Shown: piece by piece, positions 31,937 through 43,478 of the stretch | Position numbering within the stretch: the stretch's first letter is position 1 | Layout: every line of letters starts with the position of its first letter | DNA from: Chlamydoabsidia padenii | Lineage: Eukaryota > Mucoromycota > Mucoromycetes > Mucorales > Cunninghamellaceae | Direction: 5' to 3' | Assembly: GCA_025330725.1 (NCBI GenBank) | Contig: JAIWND010000042.1 | Span: 1-64,000, forward strand | Length of the DNA stretch: 64,000 nt | Translations under genes and position numbers: made by a program | The notes under the pieces: model-generated | Told to the model about the DNA's origin: nothing | Seen by the model: only the letters and a program-made list of their open reading frames with translations | Database searches by the model: none

Positions 31937-33686
31937 ATGGTTCTTCGTCCTACAGTCGCACCTATCACATCCACACCTAAACGATGCAATAAACGACCTA
32001 TGTTATTAAATCTACGTTCATGTAAAACTTTTATATTTTGGACTGCCGCCGTCGGATTATTCACCAGTGTAAGAGAAAGAAAAAGAAAAGAAAAAAGAAA
32101 ACCCCCACCCCCTGATCCCTATCTATCTCACCCTCTTTTTTTTTTTCTGATTAAAAAGACCTTTGTACACTCGATTCTTTTCCCCTTATCACCTTTTATT
32201 GTTAATCGTATCAAACATAATCATGTCGGAGCTAGTGGAGAAGATGATCCAATGTCTTACCATCATGCCACTGCGTTGGCCTCGGATAGTGAAGCGACAT
32301 CACGAGAAACAGGCATTCTTGTCGCACTCTATGCCGTAGGTTTATTAGGTAAATCATCTCCCCCTTTTTCTTAGACCCGAACCACTCACTCCCTCTCTCC
32401 AAAAAAAAAAAAAGCGGGAAGTCCATTATTCGGTTGGCTAGGTGATAAAATCAAACAAAGACGAGTGCCCATGTTAATGGGGATTCTCGCCTCGATGTCA
32501 GCCAATTATGTCTTTATGTTTGCCAGTGCTTATTGGATGCTTCTATTAGCTCGATTCCTGCAAGGTGTTTCCAATGCTTGTGTATGGACCATGTCATTAT
32601 GTTTGATTGCTGATAATTGGCCAATGGAAGAATTAGGTTGTCAGATGGGGAAACTGGTCGGCTTTTATCCCTTGGGACTAGTCGTTGGATTACCCACAGG
32701 AGGTAATGTGACACGAAATCCATAAAAGGAAGATTCATGCATTTAACTTTATTCGGAATTAGGCATTCTATATAGTAATCTAGGTTATCAGTCACCTTTT
32801 ATTGCATCAGCTATACTTTGTGGTGTGGACTTTTTGATGCGATTGGTGATTATTGAACCATGTCATTCACCGCCTGAATGGTTTTTACCACCAGGTGATG
32901 ATGAAGCTGGAAAAGACGACAAGGAAAAAAAGACAGAATCGATTCGGGAAGAAGAAGTGCATGACACAACTCCAGTGGTTCGAGTGACTACATTACAACT
33001 GCTCCGTCATCCACGTCTTATTGTCTCACTTCTTCTTACAGCCATAGTAGCTACTGTGATGAGTGCTTTTGAAGTAAGTCATGAACATTCGTTCCCGCTT
33101 CAACAAATCAACTGACTTTTTTTTCTTTTTCCTTTTTTTTTAATAGCCGACTTTATCCATGCGATTTGCTGCCGAATGGAACTTTGATGCTGCAGATTGT
33201 GGATTAATTCTGATCGCTTTCATGGTTCCATCCGTAATAAGTAGTGGGTTCTGTGGTTGGCTCTGTGATAAATATGGAGGCAAGATTGTCGCCATTGTCT
33301 CTCTCGTACTCACCATTCCATCGGGTATCATGATGGGAGTACCCAACCATCAAAACACATCCTTTTGGGTCTTCATTCCCATCCTGGCACTTTGCGGCAT
33401 TACCATGGCAGGGTGTCAAGCCCCGGTGTTTCCCGAAATTGCCCGTGTGGTGGCATTGGAAAACAAGAGTGAAGGGAAAGATGGATTGGCTAAAAGCTAT
33501 GCACTGTTTAATGCCGCTTATGGTACGGGGATGTGTGTAGGTCCAATCGTGGCTGGATTCCTTTATACTACGGTTGGATTCTTCTGGTTATGTTGTCTTC
33601 TCAGTACTTGTTTTGTGTTTTGTATACCCCTTGTTTATCTTTACATTGGAGGTTCTCGTCAATGGATCGTACGACCCCCTCAATGA
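31937..33686 (+). CDS. Major facilitator superfamily transporter
   Basis: Five exons (31937-32068, 32159-32348, 32415-32702, 32763-33073, 33147-33686) encode 486 residues in frame. MFS hallmarks: loop 2-3 motif SPLFGWLGDKIKQRR, the R-x-LQG motif in LLLARFLQGVSNACVWTMS, a central acidic cytoplasmic loop (DDEAGKDDKEKKTESIREEE) and a second-half GFCGWLCDKYGGK motif. Twelve hydrophobic segments can be followed. The large loop between helices 1 and 2 and the A-G-C-Q-A-P motif resemble SLC18/vesicular-amine-like fungal drug:H+ antiporters. Substrate unknown. Two introns are only about 60 nt and one contains a run of A. Confidence 0.85.
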
Positions 33687-34029
33687 TATCCTGTTTTCCC
33701 TTCTCTATTTTTGTTTGTTTGTTCTTCCTCCTCTAATACTTTATCTACTTCATGAATAAATACCGCAAAGCATATGTTATTTTTATTTTTTATTTTTTAT
33801 TTTTTTAAGGGGTAAAGGTCAATTTTTGGTGAAAGGGAGATCGTGGAGTAAAAAGAAACCTCCTAGACTAAAACAACAACATTATGCATCATGACCCCCT
33901 TCTTTTTCAAATAGTTCCAAACATCAGTTTCTTTATTAAAGTCCTACCACATCATATGCATGAATAAAAAAAAAAGTAGTATCAGGTAATTTTACATGGT
34001 TATAGTACAAAAAAGGGAATATGTAAAAT
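33687..34029. other. 3' UTRs between convergent genes
   Basis: AT-rich; ends of the MFS gene (plus) and AIG1-type GTPase gene (minus). No gene. Confidence 0.55.
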
Positions 34030-35164
34030 CTATTCTATTCCATCATCGCCTTTGCCGTCTTGTTCTTTGTCTTGTTCTTCTTCAGGAGGATATACAAAAG
34101 GATAGGACCTACGTTTCCATACTTGTTCATATAATCGCCGCCTGGAATCCGCATGATATCTGTTCCCTCGTTCACAATCGCATTCGCCCAGTCCTTTTAG
34201 ATAACTACAAGTATATTTCTGTGTGCTGAGGAAGATCATGGGAATATCTTGTTCCAATCCATACCGTTCCTTGATATCCTCCAACACCCGGGTTTTTAAT
34301 GCCACCTTGTTGCTTTGGTACCGATGACTTGTGCTGAGATCTGCATGTGTGAATACCAAGATCACATTATCCCACCATGTTTTACCAGGAAGCAATGATT
34401 GGGCGATATCTAGACTTTTAAATATCTGTTCTTCACTAATTTCCCAAGTTTGTTATTAGTTCCATTCTACGCCCCCCTCCCAACTTACCTTGTGGTGACT
34501 TTGAAGACCAGGAGGAAACAATGGATCCTTGTTGCTTGTATACATTGTTTTATCATGACCAAGAATTGATCGTCCCGAAGCAACGAGTCACCAAACCCTG
34601 GAGTATCATAAACATGCACCATGCAACCGAATGTTTGTTTGCCGTGCAAGTAAGGATGCAATGGTGCCCAGAATCCTTCTTTTTCCACCACTTGTTGAGT
34701 TTGTGACTAGACAAATATATATATATTTATATATAAAGTCAATAAGATTACCGCATGTGTGTTAAGAGAGAGCACATCTTTACCTTGACAGAAGCCTTTT
34801 GTTTGAATACTTCATGACCCAAGACATCGTTCAATAAACTTGATTTTCCATCCCCAGTTTTACCAAGTACCATTAATGTGATTGGTTCTGTTGGTCGAGT
34901 GGGTAAAAATGGTGCAAGGTCAGTAGAGATGGTACGGGAATGACGCCAGACTGGTTTTCGTTCTTGTTGAGCAGCTGTAGTGGTTGAGAATGAGGGTGTC
35001 ATGATGGGTAGCTGTCGATGTTGTTCAAGTAAATAAGGTCGCTGTTGTTGAGGTGGTGGTGATGAAGTCATTGTGGAAGCTCGTCGTTCATGAGCTAGTC
35101 GTGCGGCAATCATGATAGGATCAAAGTCGGATTCCGTCGTATGGAATGGATCATCTTCCATCAT
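34030..35164 (-). CDS. AIG1/IMAP-type GTPase
   Basis: Three exons (35164-34784, 34706-34489, 34435-34030) give 334 residues. A disordered Ser/Gln/Pro-rich N-terminus of about 90 residues precedes the G domain. Motifs: P-loop GKTGDGKSS (residues 101-109), G3 VYDTPGFGDS, G4 FTHAD. The G domain layout (IKQCIQATRIHCFLLVFKV, then a long helix with the G4 motif) is that of AIG1/GIMAP/Toc34-like paraseptin GTPases. The C-terminus is acidic (PPEEEQDKEQDGKGDDG) and has no transmembrane segment, so membrane anchoring as in GIMAPs is not evident. Fungal members of this family are of unknown function. A Toc-like or septin-like role cannot be excluded. Confidence 0.78.
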
Positions 35165-35660
35165 TTTATTTTGAAGAAGAAAAAAAGAATAGCGGGAAGA
35201 AAATGAATAAATAGAATTGGGGAGAGTTTTTCATTTTTATGTGTTACACCAACCTGACCTTCACTGCGGAAAAGTTGAACCCTTTACATTTTATTAAGAT
35301 ATGTGGTCGTACATTTGTGAGCAGGTATGATGATCTTTCTTCCTTCTACACTCAGTGCGAGCAATACAATATGATCCCCACTTTTAGAGTGCGTAAACCT
35401 GCGTCTCAATTTATAGCTGGGATTACAAGTACTACATGCTATATAGTCATTCATTCATTTATACAAAAAGACATTTAAAAGGAATCCCAGTATGAATCCT
35501 GAATCATCCCTACCACTTTACTTGTTACACAAGCACCTTTTTGTTAAACCTGTCAAAACCCATCCACATACATAATGAAGATACCGTACTAATCATTACC
35601 ATGTTCAACTTATTATAAGACACTATGAAGAACTATGGGTGACAAAAGGCCACCCGAGAA
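35165..35660. other. Intergenic, no gene supported
   Basis: AT-rich region upstream of the GTPase gene; small frames only. Confidence 0.45.
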
Positions 35661-36020
35661 ATGGTGCAAATCCTTGTTGATGGCGGACACAAGTATGGAC
35701 GTCTTCCTAACAGAGGCAATAGTTGTTTCGTGCAGCGGCAGCAATCGAAGAACGATTGGATGTTGGAAGAAACGGCGGCGTTAATTCGACAAATTTTCCC
35801 AAGGAATACCTTCTATACAGTAAGTGAATTCGTCTGAAAATGTATGTTGAAAAGAGTGATACTGTAACTTTTGTTTTGTTTTCCTTGGGCGTGCTGTGTA
35901 TATCTAAAACAGGTAAATAAAAAAAACATCCTTTTAAAGAGTCAAACAAGATCCCATTACTGCGTGTCGGTGACGGGAAATTTGATTGAAGAACTTTCGA
36001 TGCAAAACCGCATGGTCTAG
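35661..36020 (+). CDS. Possible small two-exon gene, unknown function
   Basis: ATG at 35661 opens a 53-codon exon ending at a good donor (ACA/GTAAGT at 35820). An acceptor at 35911-35912 resumes the frame to TAG at 36018, total 88 residues. The peptide (VQILVDGGHKYGRLPNRGNS, then WMLEETAALIRQIFPRNTFY) has normal amino acid composition, but I recognise no family. Supported only by frame and splice consistency; a chance exon is possible. Confidence 0.3.
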
Positions 36021-36475
36021 TGAAGATATTCCGGAAAGCAACAAAGTTGGTACAAAGACGGCACTTAATGTTTGTGGTGGATGTGAACGAATAATATACC
36101 TCGAGGTGTGGAAAACGATTATTGTATAATGTACCTGTTGGTGACAATGGACGATCAAAATTTCAGTGTGGTAAGCTGCAATGCTTGCCACATTGTATGA
36201 CAACGAGACGTCAATGCCTCCAGAAACATTCATTTCTTGGCCTTGTTCGAAATTTGTGGGTTGGTGCCGAATGTCTTCACACGTGGATATGTACAAACGC
36301 CCGACGAAAATAATCCGGGTAGCAAAAATCCGTCTGACGCATAAAGCGTAAGTGACACTCCTTTTCTTTTCCTTTTATAACCTTTCCTTTCTATCTCATA
36401 GTTATTGGACTTGGTCTGACTTTGTCTGGTTTATTAGAGTCAAATATAAATCTACTTTATAAAAATAATCTATTA
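36021..36475. other. Intergenic, no gene supported
   Basis: Weak frames only (for example one with CGGCERI at about 36080), not connectable into a gene. Confidence 0.45.
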
Positions 36476-36714
36476 CTACAAGTCGGCCCCCGGTTGATTG
36501 ATCCAAATAGTTCCCATCGAGCAAGCCAAAGGAAACTCCTCCTCCTTGACAACCTTACCTTCAAACAAATCAGGTATAAATGTTTCCCTAATAAAGCAAT
36601 CCAATACATCCGGGATCCGAAGACTATAATCACGCCAAAAACTAGCCCCTGGTTGGTTTCCATGACGTCCCACTGCCAATAACATAAAATCCGGTGATCG
36701 TCGTGTATGTCTAT

Positions 36715-36755
<41 letters not shown>

Positions 36756-37250
36756 AATATGTTGCATTATTTTTACTGTGTTTGTTCTTACCCAAAAATT
36801 TGTCCCAGTCCATATTTATGTTTTTCAATCAGATCCACTACCGTTTGATCTTTGACATAGAGTATCGAGTCTGCTTCATAGGCGAGTAGGTCGCCAAAGT
36901 AAATTCGAGCTTTACGGTCGTATTGCATATGAGGCACATGTTGGTTGTTTGTTACCACCGTGTTATTAAGGATTTCTACACGACTCGGGATATTATAATA
37001 GGCGGAAATCAGTCGTTGGAGATTACCAGATGCTTGTAGGATCATTCTTTCTAAAGGTGTGAAGGATTCTGGTAATCTAACAAACACATTCTTGGAAGAT
37101 ACTGATATAAAAAACAATAATAAGGATCATGTTCATACGGAGTTAATTTATTTACATGTCATAGCTTGGGGAGTACTTACATTCTTCTGTGAATTGGAAT
37201 GGGATTCTTTCGTATTCTTCAGTACCTTGAGGATGAGGAAGGGTATGCAT
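36476..37250 (-). CDS. Chorismate-lyase-fold (UbiC/DUF98-like) protein
   Basis: Three exons (37250-37181, 37101-36792, 36710-36476) encode 204 residues with consistent phases. The segment TPLERMILQASGNLQRLISA followed by YYNIPSRVEIL, then a strand R-K-A-R-I-YFGDLLAYEADSIL, then KYGLGQIF resembles the chorismate pyruvate-lyase/UTRA fold, particularly the DUF98-like group with the conserved GNLQR. After that, PDFMLLAVGRHGNQPGASFW and DVLDCFIRETFIPDLFE form an extra C-terminal part. Whether it makes 4-hydroxybenzoate, as UbiC does, is unknown; fungi normally make this precursor another way. The second intron contains a run of about 32 T next to its acceptor. Confidence 0.5.
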
Positions 37251-38039
37251 TTTGAGAGCTTATTTAATAAATAAGGGGGGGGGGAAAGAATCAAGTTGTC
37301 ATGAAAAAAAAAAAAAAAAGAAAAAATTTTGGGACCAGGCACAGGGCGGCCAATTTCGAAGCCCGCCACGGCTTCTCCTTTCTTTCGGGATTTTATTCAA
37401 CCATTGCAAGTTTCGATAAAGTGGATATATTACCAACCAAGGTAGAAGGTAAAAGAGGAAATGAAAGGAGGAATAACAACAATCAAAATCTGGAAATTTA
37501 AGGAGTCGAGTTCAATGCCGACAGGCGTGTGAACTCAAAATTTTCATTCACTGACCACATTTCCGTCCCGATTGTTTATCGTTTGCGGATGAGTGTACCA
37601 TCATCTAAACCCTTGTTATATTAGTAAAGAATGTAGCTGTTCCCACTTTTGGTGCGATATCCCTACGTGTCCGTAGCAGATCCCTTTCTTTCCCACGCTG
37701 TGGATTAGACAGGGAACTTTATTGAAACCAAGACAAATCAACTGTATTCTATGCATCATGTTAAAAGTATCTCCAATAAAAAGTAAAAGGCATCACTTTC
37801 AATCTGTTCGTTATTGGCTAGAAAGTATACCTTTATTTTAATCAAGTCAAATAATATGAAATTTTAACCTATGATTCCCATTTATGCACATGTTTTCTTT
37901 TATGGTTTAGTGAGATATGGTTTAATCGAGATGATCGACGAGAAAAAAAAAAGATATATTTCGAGAGCTGTCAGTATTGGTAGCCTATTAGCATTTACAC
38001 TACAGTGTGAATATCCTCCTAGTGGACATTTGTATTTTA
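37251..38039. other. Intergenic, LINE 5' boundary region
   Basis: Holds a TTTCGGGATTTTATTC motif (37382-37397) about 135 bp upstream of the UbiC-like gene. From about 37870 an open frame may be a remnant of the LINE upstream of RT, but it lacks recognisable motifs. Confidence 0.4.
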
Positions 38040-40490
38040 AAAACCAAAGATATATCATTATTAGACACCTCGACTCTTTTTACAGTACTTTGTTTGGTTA
38101 TACTTTTTGGAATCCAACTCTACTTGGCTTCGTCATTATCGAAAACTCTTGGATCACCCGTCACAAACTCAAGGCAATCAAACAATGTGGTTGGCACTCC
38201 TGGTTTTTCCCTCTCTTACATATCAGGCCAAATCAATAGATGATTCAGCGATTTCAACCCTTCTACAGTTCATTCCTCCATTTCTTCGTTGTACTGATCT
38301 TGATTTGGGAATTTTATCTCGTCCATTTACTCTAGATGATATCCAATCTGCTTGCTATACTGTAGTCCTCCAAAAAAGTAGCCCTGGGTTGGATGGTTTT
38401 CCTTATGACATTCTACGTCTATTGCTATCACGTTTTGGCCTTTCCAATCTTGTTCCTGTGGTTTACAATCAAGTGTTGCACAATATCTTTCCTTCCAGTT
38501 GGCATCAATCCTGTGTTACCCTTCTTCCTAAAAAAGGTGATCGCTCTCTTTTGGCTAATTGGCGCCCTATCTCTCTCATTTATACGGATGCCAAGATCTT
38601 CACTCGGTTAATCACTCAACGTTTTCAATCAGTGTGTCATCGGTTTATCAATCCCTTTCGATCTGGTTTCATCAAAGGTCGTTTTATTGTGGATACCGGG
38701 TATCTAGTCAAAAGTCTGATGGATGATGCTAAACTTTCCAACTCCAATTTCTTCGGTCAAGAAAAAGCATACGATCGTGTTCACCCCACGTATCTTCGAG
38801 CTGTCTTACAAAGTTTTGGGTTTCCTGCTTCTATGATGGATTGTCTAATTGCTCTTTTTTTTTTGGCACCAGGATATCCTTCAATATTAATGGATTCATT
38901 TCGTCCCCTATACTTCAACAACGTGGTCTTAGACAGGGTGACCCTCTATCCTCGATTCTCTTTAATCTGGCATTCGAACCTTTTCTCCGATCTCTTCAAA
39001 ATGAACTCACTGGTTATTCTCTGGTCCATAGATCACCCCGACTGTATAATCAATCACCTTCTCTCAGATTCTCCTTCCATCAAATTGACTACATATGCTG
39101 ATGATATTTTAGTTTTTTGTGCTGATACTGTACCTTTGATTTTGATCGTCTTTGTCCTGTCACCTACTTTCCAAAATCCGGAATCATGTATCTCGTTTTA
39201 TGGCCGGAAAAAACTTTCCCAGGGTTCGTTATGCAAAACTTTTGCTTCCTAAATCTCAGGGGGGTCTTTTGCCTTATCGATCCTCAGATCCAACAACTCG
39301 CATTACAACTCCGCCTCATCCGTCAACTTCTTCAACCAACATCCTTGCTGTCTCCTCTTTTCCGTCCGGTTGCTACACTTCTTTGTAAACACAATCGACA
39401 GTCCTCTTCTCACATTTCTCTTTTGTTTCCGGATTTGCGAGGTACCTCTAATACATTTGGTTCTCTTGGTCGCCTTCTTTACACGGCCCTGGATGTTCTT
39501 CCTCGTCGTCAAACTCCGACGATCCAATTATCCGCATAAGCAAGACTTCTTTCTTTGGGCACCCGAAATAGTTCCTCATGATGAAGATCCTAATCAATAT
39601 GGTGCAATGCTTCATCGATCACCTGTGGCCAAAATCTTCCAATTATCTTCAGATGGTTTTTTCCTTCAGTGGCGGGATTTGAATACTCTCACTGCTACCT
39701 ATGCCTCCCTTAGCCAATCCATGCTTGCTGGTCAAATACTTTCTCGTTCCCTACTTGCTGCTCTTTCTCCATCTTATACTTCTTCTCTTCCATCCACTTT
39801 CCTTTCTAATTTTTTGGATGCTCTAGCTCCCTTGTATGATTAACTTCTCGATCTTCCATCCTCTTTCATCGATTTCCCTACCAAGAAGTATCGATCTTTA
39901 GTTCCTCTTCCTTCTGCCATTAGGTGTCTCTCTACAATATCATACCCTATCACTCCGACAACTTGGAAAACATTTTGGTCTTGGAAGATGCCTTATCCAC
40001 TTCGTAACCTTTGGTTCCGTTTCTTTCACCGTTCCTACCTATTCGACAGAAACTCCACCAAAGACTGTCTAGTGTCTTTGTATATCCCTTGCGCTTTATG
40101 TGCTCAGTGAATATGGACCATGACTTCCACTTCCTCTTCTCCTGTCCCCTGAAGATCGTTTTTTGGAAATCCTTTTTTGGCGAATTCTTTGTATGTCCAA
40201 CCACCACCATCGACCTTGGGTTATCTCCAATGATATTATGACCGTCCTTCGATTCCCCTCCCCTTTAACTCCGTCCCTTTCTCAATATCTCCACCCTCTG
40301 GCAAGCTCACTGGCGTCTGGTGTATGATCAAGCCTCTCTTCTTTGTCTCTCTATGCTTCAATCTTCCTACAATTCGTCGATTCTTGAACTCATGCATATG
40401 ACGATCAATCAATCCTCCCCTCTTTCTTGTATCCCTGATTTGAACACTAGTTCACATTACACTAATAAATTAAAATTTAATCTCCGACTT
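38040..40490 (+). mobile_element. Degenerate non-LTR retrotransposon (LINE), 5' truncated
   Basis: The order of pieces matches the central and 3' part of a LINE ORF2: a pre-RT linker (RHLDSFYSTLFG), fingers KSSPGLDGFPYDILRLLLSR, WRPISLIYTDAKIFTRLI and GFIKGRFIVD, RT motif QEKAYDRV, then in a shifted frame GLRQGDPLSSILFNLAFEPF, then YADDILVFCAD in the first frame again. Further on is a zf-RVT-like segment (DHDFHFLFSCPLKIVFWKSF) near 40115-40175, after stops and more frameshifts. No endonuclease was found. The copy is dead. Confidence 0.85.
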
Positions 40491-40554
40491 CCCTAGAAAA
40501 AAACTTGTTTTCATCTAAATCATATAACAAATAAACTCACCTTTAATAACAAAC

Positions 40555-40821
40555 ATGAAATTAATTTTGGCTACTGCTTTAGTCCTTGTCAGTGGAACCA
40601 TGGCTAGCAACGACGGTCTATTCAGCTTGGTTTTCTCGAAGAACCCCGGCAGGGTTTGGTATAAATTTGGTCCGTGTGTTCAAATTGAAAAAGAACAATT
40701 TCATGGTCCTTACGCAGTTGAAATGGGAAGTCCTATGTAATGCGATTATATCAAGAATTCCCAATGTAAAACGTCCTATGATGGCCCTTCATTTAATAAA
40801 GGTCTGGGAATTGAAAAGTAA
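40555..40821 (+). pseudogene. Small secreted cysteine-containing protein gene with an in-frame TAA
   Basis: The frame starting MKLILATALVLVSGTMA (signal peptide) runs 61 codons to TAA at 40738-40740. The very next codons, in the same frame, read CDYIKNSQCKTSYDGPSFNK before another TAA at 40819. Three cysteines (GPCVQ, then CDY and SQC after the stop) would lie in one 88-residue product if the stop were a sense codon. The promoter and 5' UTR look normal (CAAATAAACTCACC). A nonsense-inactivated gene is most likely; a truncated but functional product or a sequence error are alternatives. Confidence 0.5.
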
Positions 40822-41429
40822 AGAAGGTTAACTCAAGTGTAGTTATGTAGAGGATTTACAACAGTAAAATGAATTGTTTGCTTCGCAAACTTGGTCCACA
40901 GGCACCCCTAATCATTGATATCCTGCTCATTCATGCGAAAATAATACATTTGAACCTCCGCCTCTTTTCTTCCCGCTTTTACATTTTTGACTTGCGGTTA
41001 AAATCATACTTTATCCTCTTGCTACCTCAGTTAATAGAGCATAAGAACATAGTAACACATATTTTTGAGTAATCACAGGTAGTCTTCTTCACGATTTGGA
41101 TAGGATAGGAAGTGACATCTTACTATGCCCTCCCTCGGTTCTTTCAATGAGCGATTCTAAGTGCAAGGGATATTTAACATTGAGTAAGCAAAAAGTAATT
41201 TATGATAAATGAAGTATAGTCAATGTAACATCACAAGATTCTAGTTTCATATAATACAATTCTCGGTCTATGTTATGATGAAAAGAGGGATTCTTTTTAA
41301 ACAACTGTCCAAAAGAAAAGCATGACAGGCGGGTTTTTAAAGTTTTGCACGGCGGTATTTGAAAAAAGCAGATGACTCGTCGTTGACCTTGTCTTTTCTT
41401 TTTCCTTTCTTTCACTTTACATATCCCAA
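40822..41429. other. Intergenic; promoter of eL43
   Basis: Contains two recurrent-motif variants, AGGCGGGTTTTTAAA at 41327-41341 and GGCGGTATTTGAAAA at 41351-41365, 70-100 bp before the eL43 start. Confidence 0.45.
41327..41366 (+). promoter_or_regulatory. Paired CGGG(T)TTT(A/G)AA motifs upstream of eL43
   Basis: Two copies in direct orientation separated by about 10 bp, just upstream of the ribosomal protein gene. Regulatory role inferred from recurrence. Confidence 0.4.
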
Positions 41430-41963
41430 ATGGTAAGACACCCATCCATCAATCCACCTATCCATCCATCCATATAACTGACAACACATCCCACTTTCTC
41501 TCTCTCTATCCATTTTTTCCCTATAGGCTAAACGAACCAAGAAAGTCGGCATCACAGGTAAATACGGTACTCGTTATGGTTCCGCTTTAAGGAAGGTCGT
41601 CAAGAAGATGGAAATCACCCAACATTCCAAGTACACCTGTACCTTCTGTGGCAAGGTAAAAAAAAAAAAAAGTGTTTGATTGGATAATAGCGGGAAAAGT
41701 ATACTTAGTTGTTTTATGATCTAGGATGCTGTCAAGCGTACCGCCGTTGGTATCTGGAAGTGCAAGGGTTGTAGCAAGACCATGGCTGGTGGTGCTTACA
41801 CTGTCTCGTAAGTAGTTAACAAACCTCAATAGCAATAGATTTGTCTTTTTTAATGATTGTATCAACTAATGCATTCTCTTTTTTTATTATTATTACTAGT
41901 ACCACTGCTGCTGCCACTGTCCGCTCCACTGTGCGTCGTCTCCGTGAAATGGCCGAAATCTAA
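41430..41963 (+). CDS. RPL43: 60S ribosomal protein eL43 (L37a)
   Basis: Four exons (41430-41432, 41527-41655, 41725-41807, 41900-41963) encode 92 residues, the standard length. Exon 1 is exactly the ATG. The sequence [20 protein letters not shown], the zinc ribbon YTCTFCGK ... IWKCKGCSK, and the end [11 protein letters not shown] are characteristic of eL43, a zinc-binding large-subunit protein. Intron 1 sits immediately after the initiator codon, an arrangement typical of ribosomal-protein genes. Intron 2 begins GTAAAAAAAAAAAAAAG. Confidence 0.95.
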
Positions 41964-42241
41964 ACCAACAGTCTTTCTCTCTCCCTTTATACACGTCTTG
42001 TTATTATCTTTCCCAATCTTTGTATAACTTTTTTTTATTTAGTTTCTCTTGTCAATAAAGAAAATACATCATTATCAAAACTGTCCATTGTCTTTTTTTG
42101 CATTGATCATCCCCGGGTGAACTATGTTAAACTCCGATAAAAGCCTATCACACTAAAAAAAACAAAAAACAAAAAAAAAAAAAAGGTAGTCAACTTGAAC
42201 CCCTTCCTACTCCCCTCTCTCTCTTTTTTTTTTTACTTGCA

Positions 42242-42918
42242 ATGCATCGATTCGCTTCTCAAGCTCGTCGTTTGACCCGTGGTTATGCCACTGTTAAACA
42301 AACCACCGCCGAAGAATTTCCTGCGGAAAGTAAGTGCTTGTATAATTGAAACGAATGGATCTAACCTCTTTTTGATAGCATTTGCGACTTCTGCTTGGAA
42401 AAAGGCTGCTGCTGTGGTGGCTCTCGGTGCTGTTGTGTATAATGTCGATCAATCCATGGCTAAATCAGGTGTAAGTCAGTTATCTTTATGATTCACCACA
42501 CACTCATACACTTTTTTTTTTTGTTTTTTTTATGTAGTCAAAAAACGTGATCACTCAATGGGTCGAATTAGTCATGACACCTACTGAAAAGAACAATCAA
42601 GTGAACGAAGCCTTCTACACCAACTCTCAAAACATGGCTGACTATAGGTAAAAGATCATATGCTGATACGATCCTTCGATAACTGAACACCCGCTATTTT
42701 TACATAGATTGGTTTACCAAGAAGCTCAACGTGCCCCTATCCATCGTATGCGATACCCCGAGTAAGTTCTTTAAGATAAAAAAAAAATTGGTGTTGAAAT
42801 TGATCAATCTATTAACCACTTGAACTTTTTGTATAGATCTTTCGAACGTGCCAGTCCTCGCGCTTTGACTGCTGGTGCTCAAATGGATTTGTCGGATGTC
42901 AAGGTACGATCTGACTAA
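42242..42918 (+). CDS. Probable mitochondrial protein, complex I accessory-subunit-like
   Basis: Five exons (42242-42329, 42379-42470, 42538-42647, 42708-42761, 42837-42918) give 141 residues. The N-terminus MHRFASQARRLTRGYATVKQ is a textbook mitochondrial presequence. One membrane segment (AAAVVALGAVVYNV) follows. The rest is soluble, with NMADYRLVYQEAQRAPIHRM and RYPESFERASPRALTAGA. This resembles the fungal NADH:ubiquinone oxidoreductase 17.8-kDa-type subunit (RxLxQxAxRxPxxRxRYPE pattern), from memory of family features only. The end could continue through a splice site at 42904 rather than stopping at TAA 42916. Confidence 0.55.
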
Positions 42919-43478
42919 AACAAGACGATCTTGGAAAACAAACAACCTAGTTAGATTAGATTATATAAGGTGATTTTTGTAATAATAATGATGATAATAA
43001 AGAAACTTTGAATACAAAATGATGAATTTTATCTTTGGAAAGGGGGACTATGGACTTGATGAAAGATACTTTACTATTGTGGTGATGAAAGGGGTGACAA
43101 CATTGGAAAGCATGAAGCGGGCTTTTAATATTGTGTATAGTATTATACAATCCAAGGCATTTCCTTACAGATCGCTGCTAATTTTTCAAGTAGAGGTCCC
43201 ATCTTGGAAATATGATGAAAACTTTCTCACGACCATGATGGATTCAAAAGTACCCTTGAAAAATGAACCTTTTCCTAGTTTGCTTGATCGACCAAATAAA
43301 TTTCCGCATAATATACCCATGTTATTTAGATTATGTAGATCGAATGTTCTTGTTTCAATAATGTATAGTCTTCTGTATTTGTTTTCATTCGATCCTACTA
43401 AAAGACTTTCTCGTATCTTTTATTCTTGTTCTTTTCTTTCCTTTTTTCCTCCAATATCCCATTTCTTACATTAATTCT
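42919..43478. other. Intergenic; catalase promoter
   Basis: An open frame of 151 codons covers most of it (43019-43474) but has no domain, overlaps the C/T-rich catalase leader and ends 5 bp before the catalase start, so it is probably fortuitous. Confidence 0.45.

Noticed and set aside
43019..43474. 151-codon ORF upstream of catalase
   Set aside because: No recognisable domain, overlaps the catalase leader and ends next to its start; likely fortuitous.
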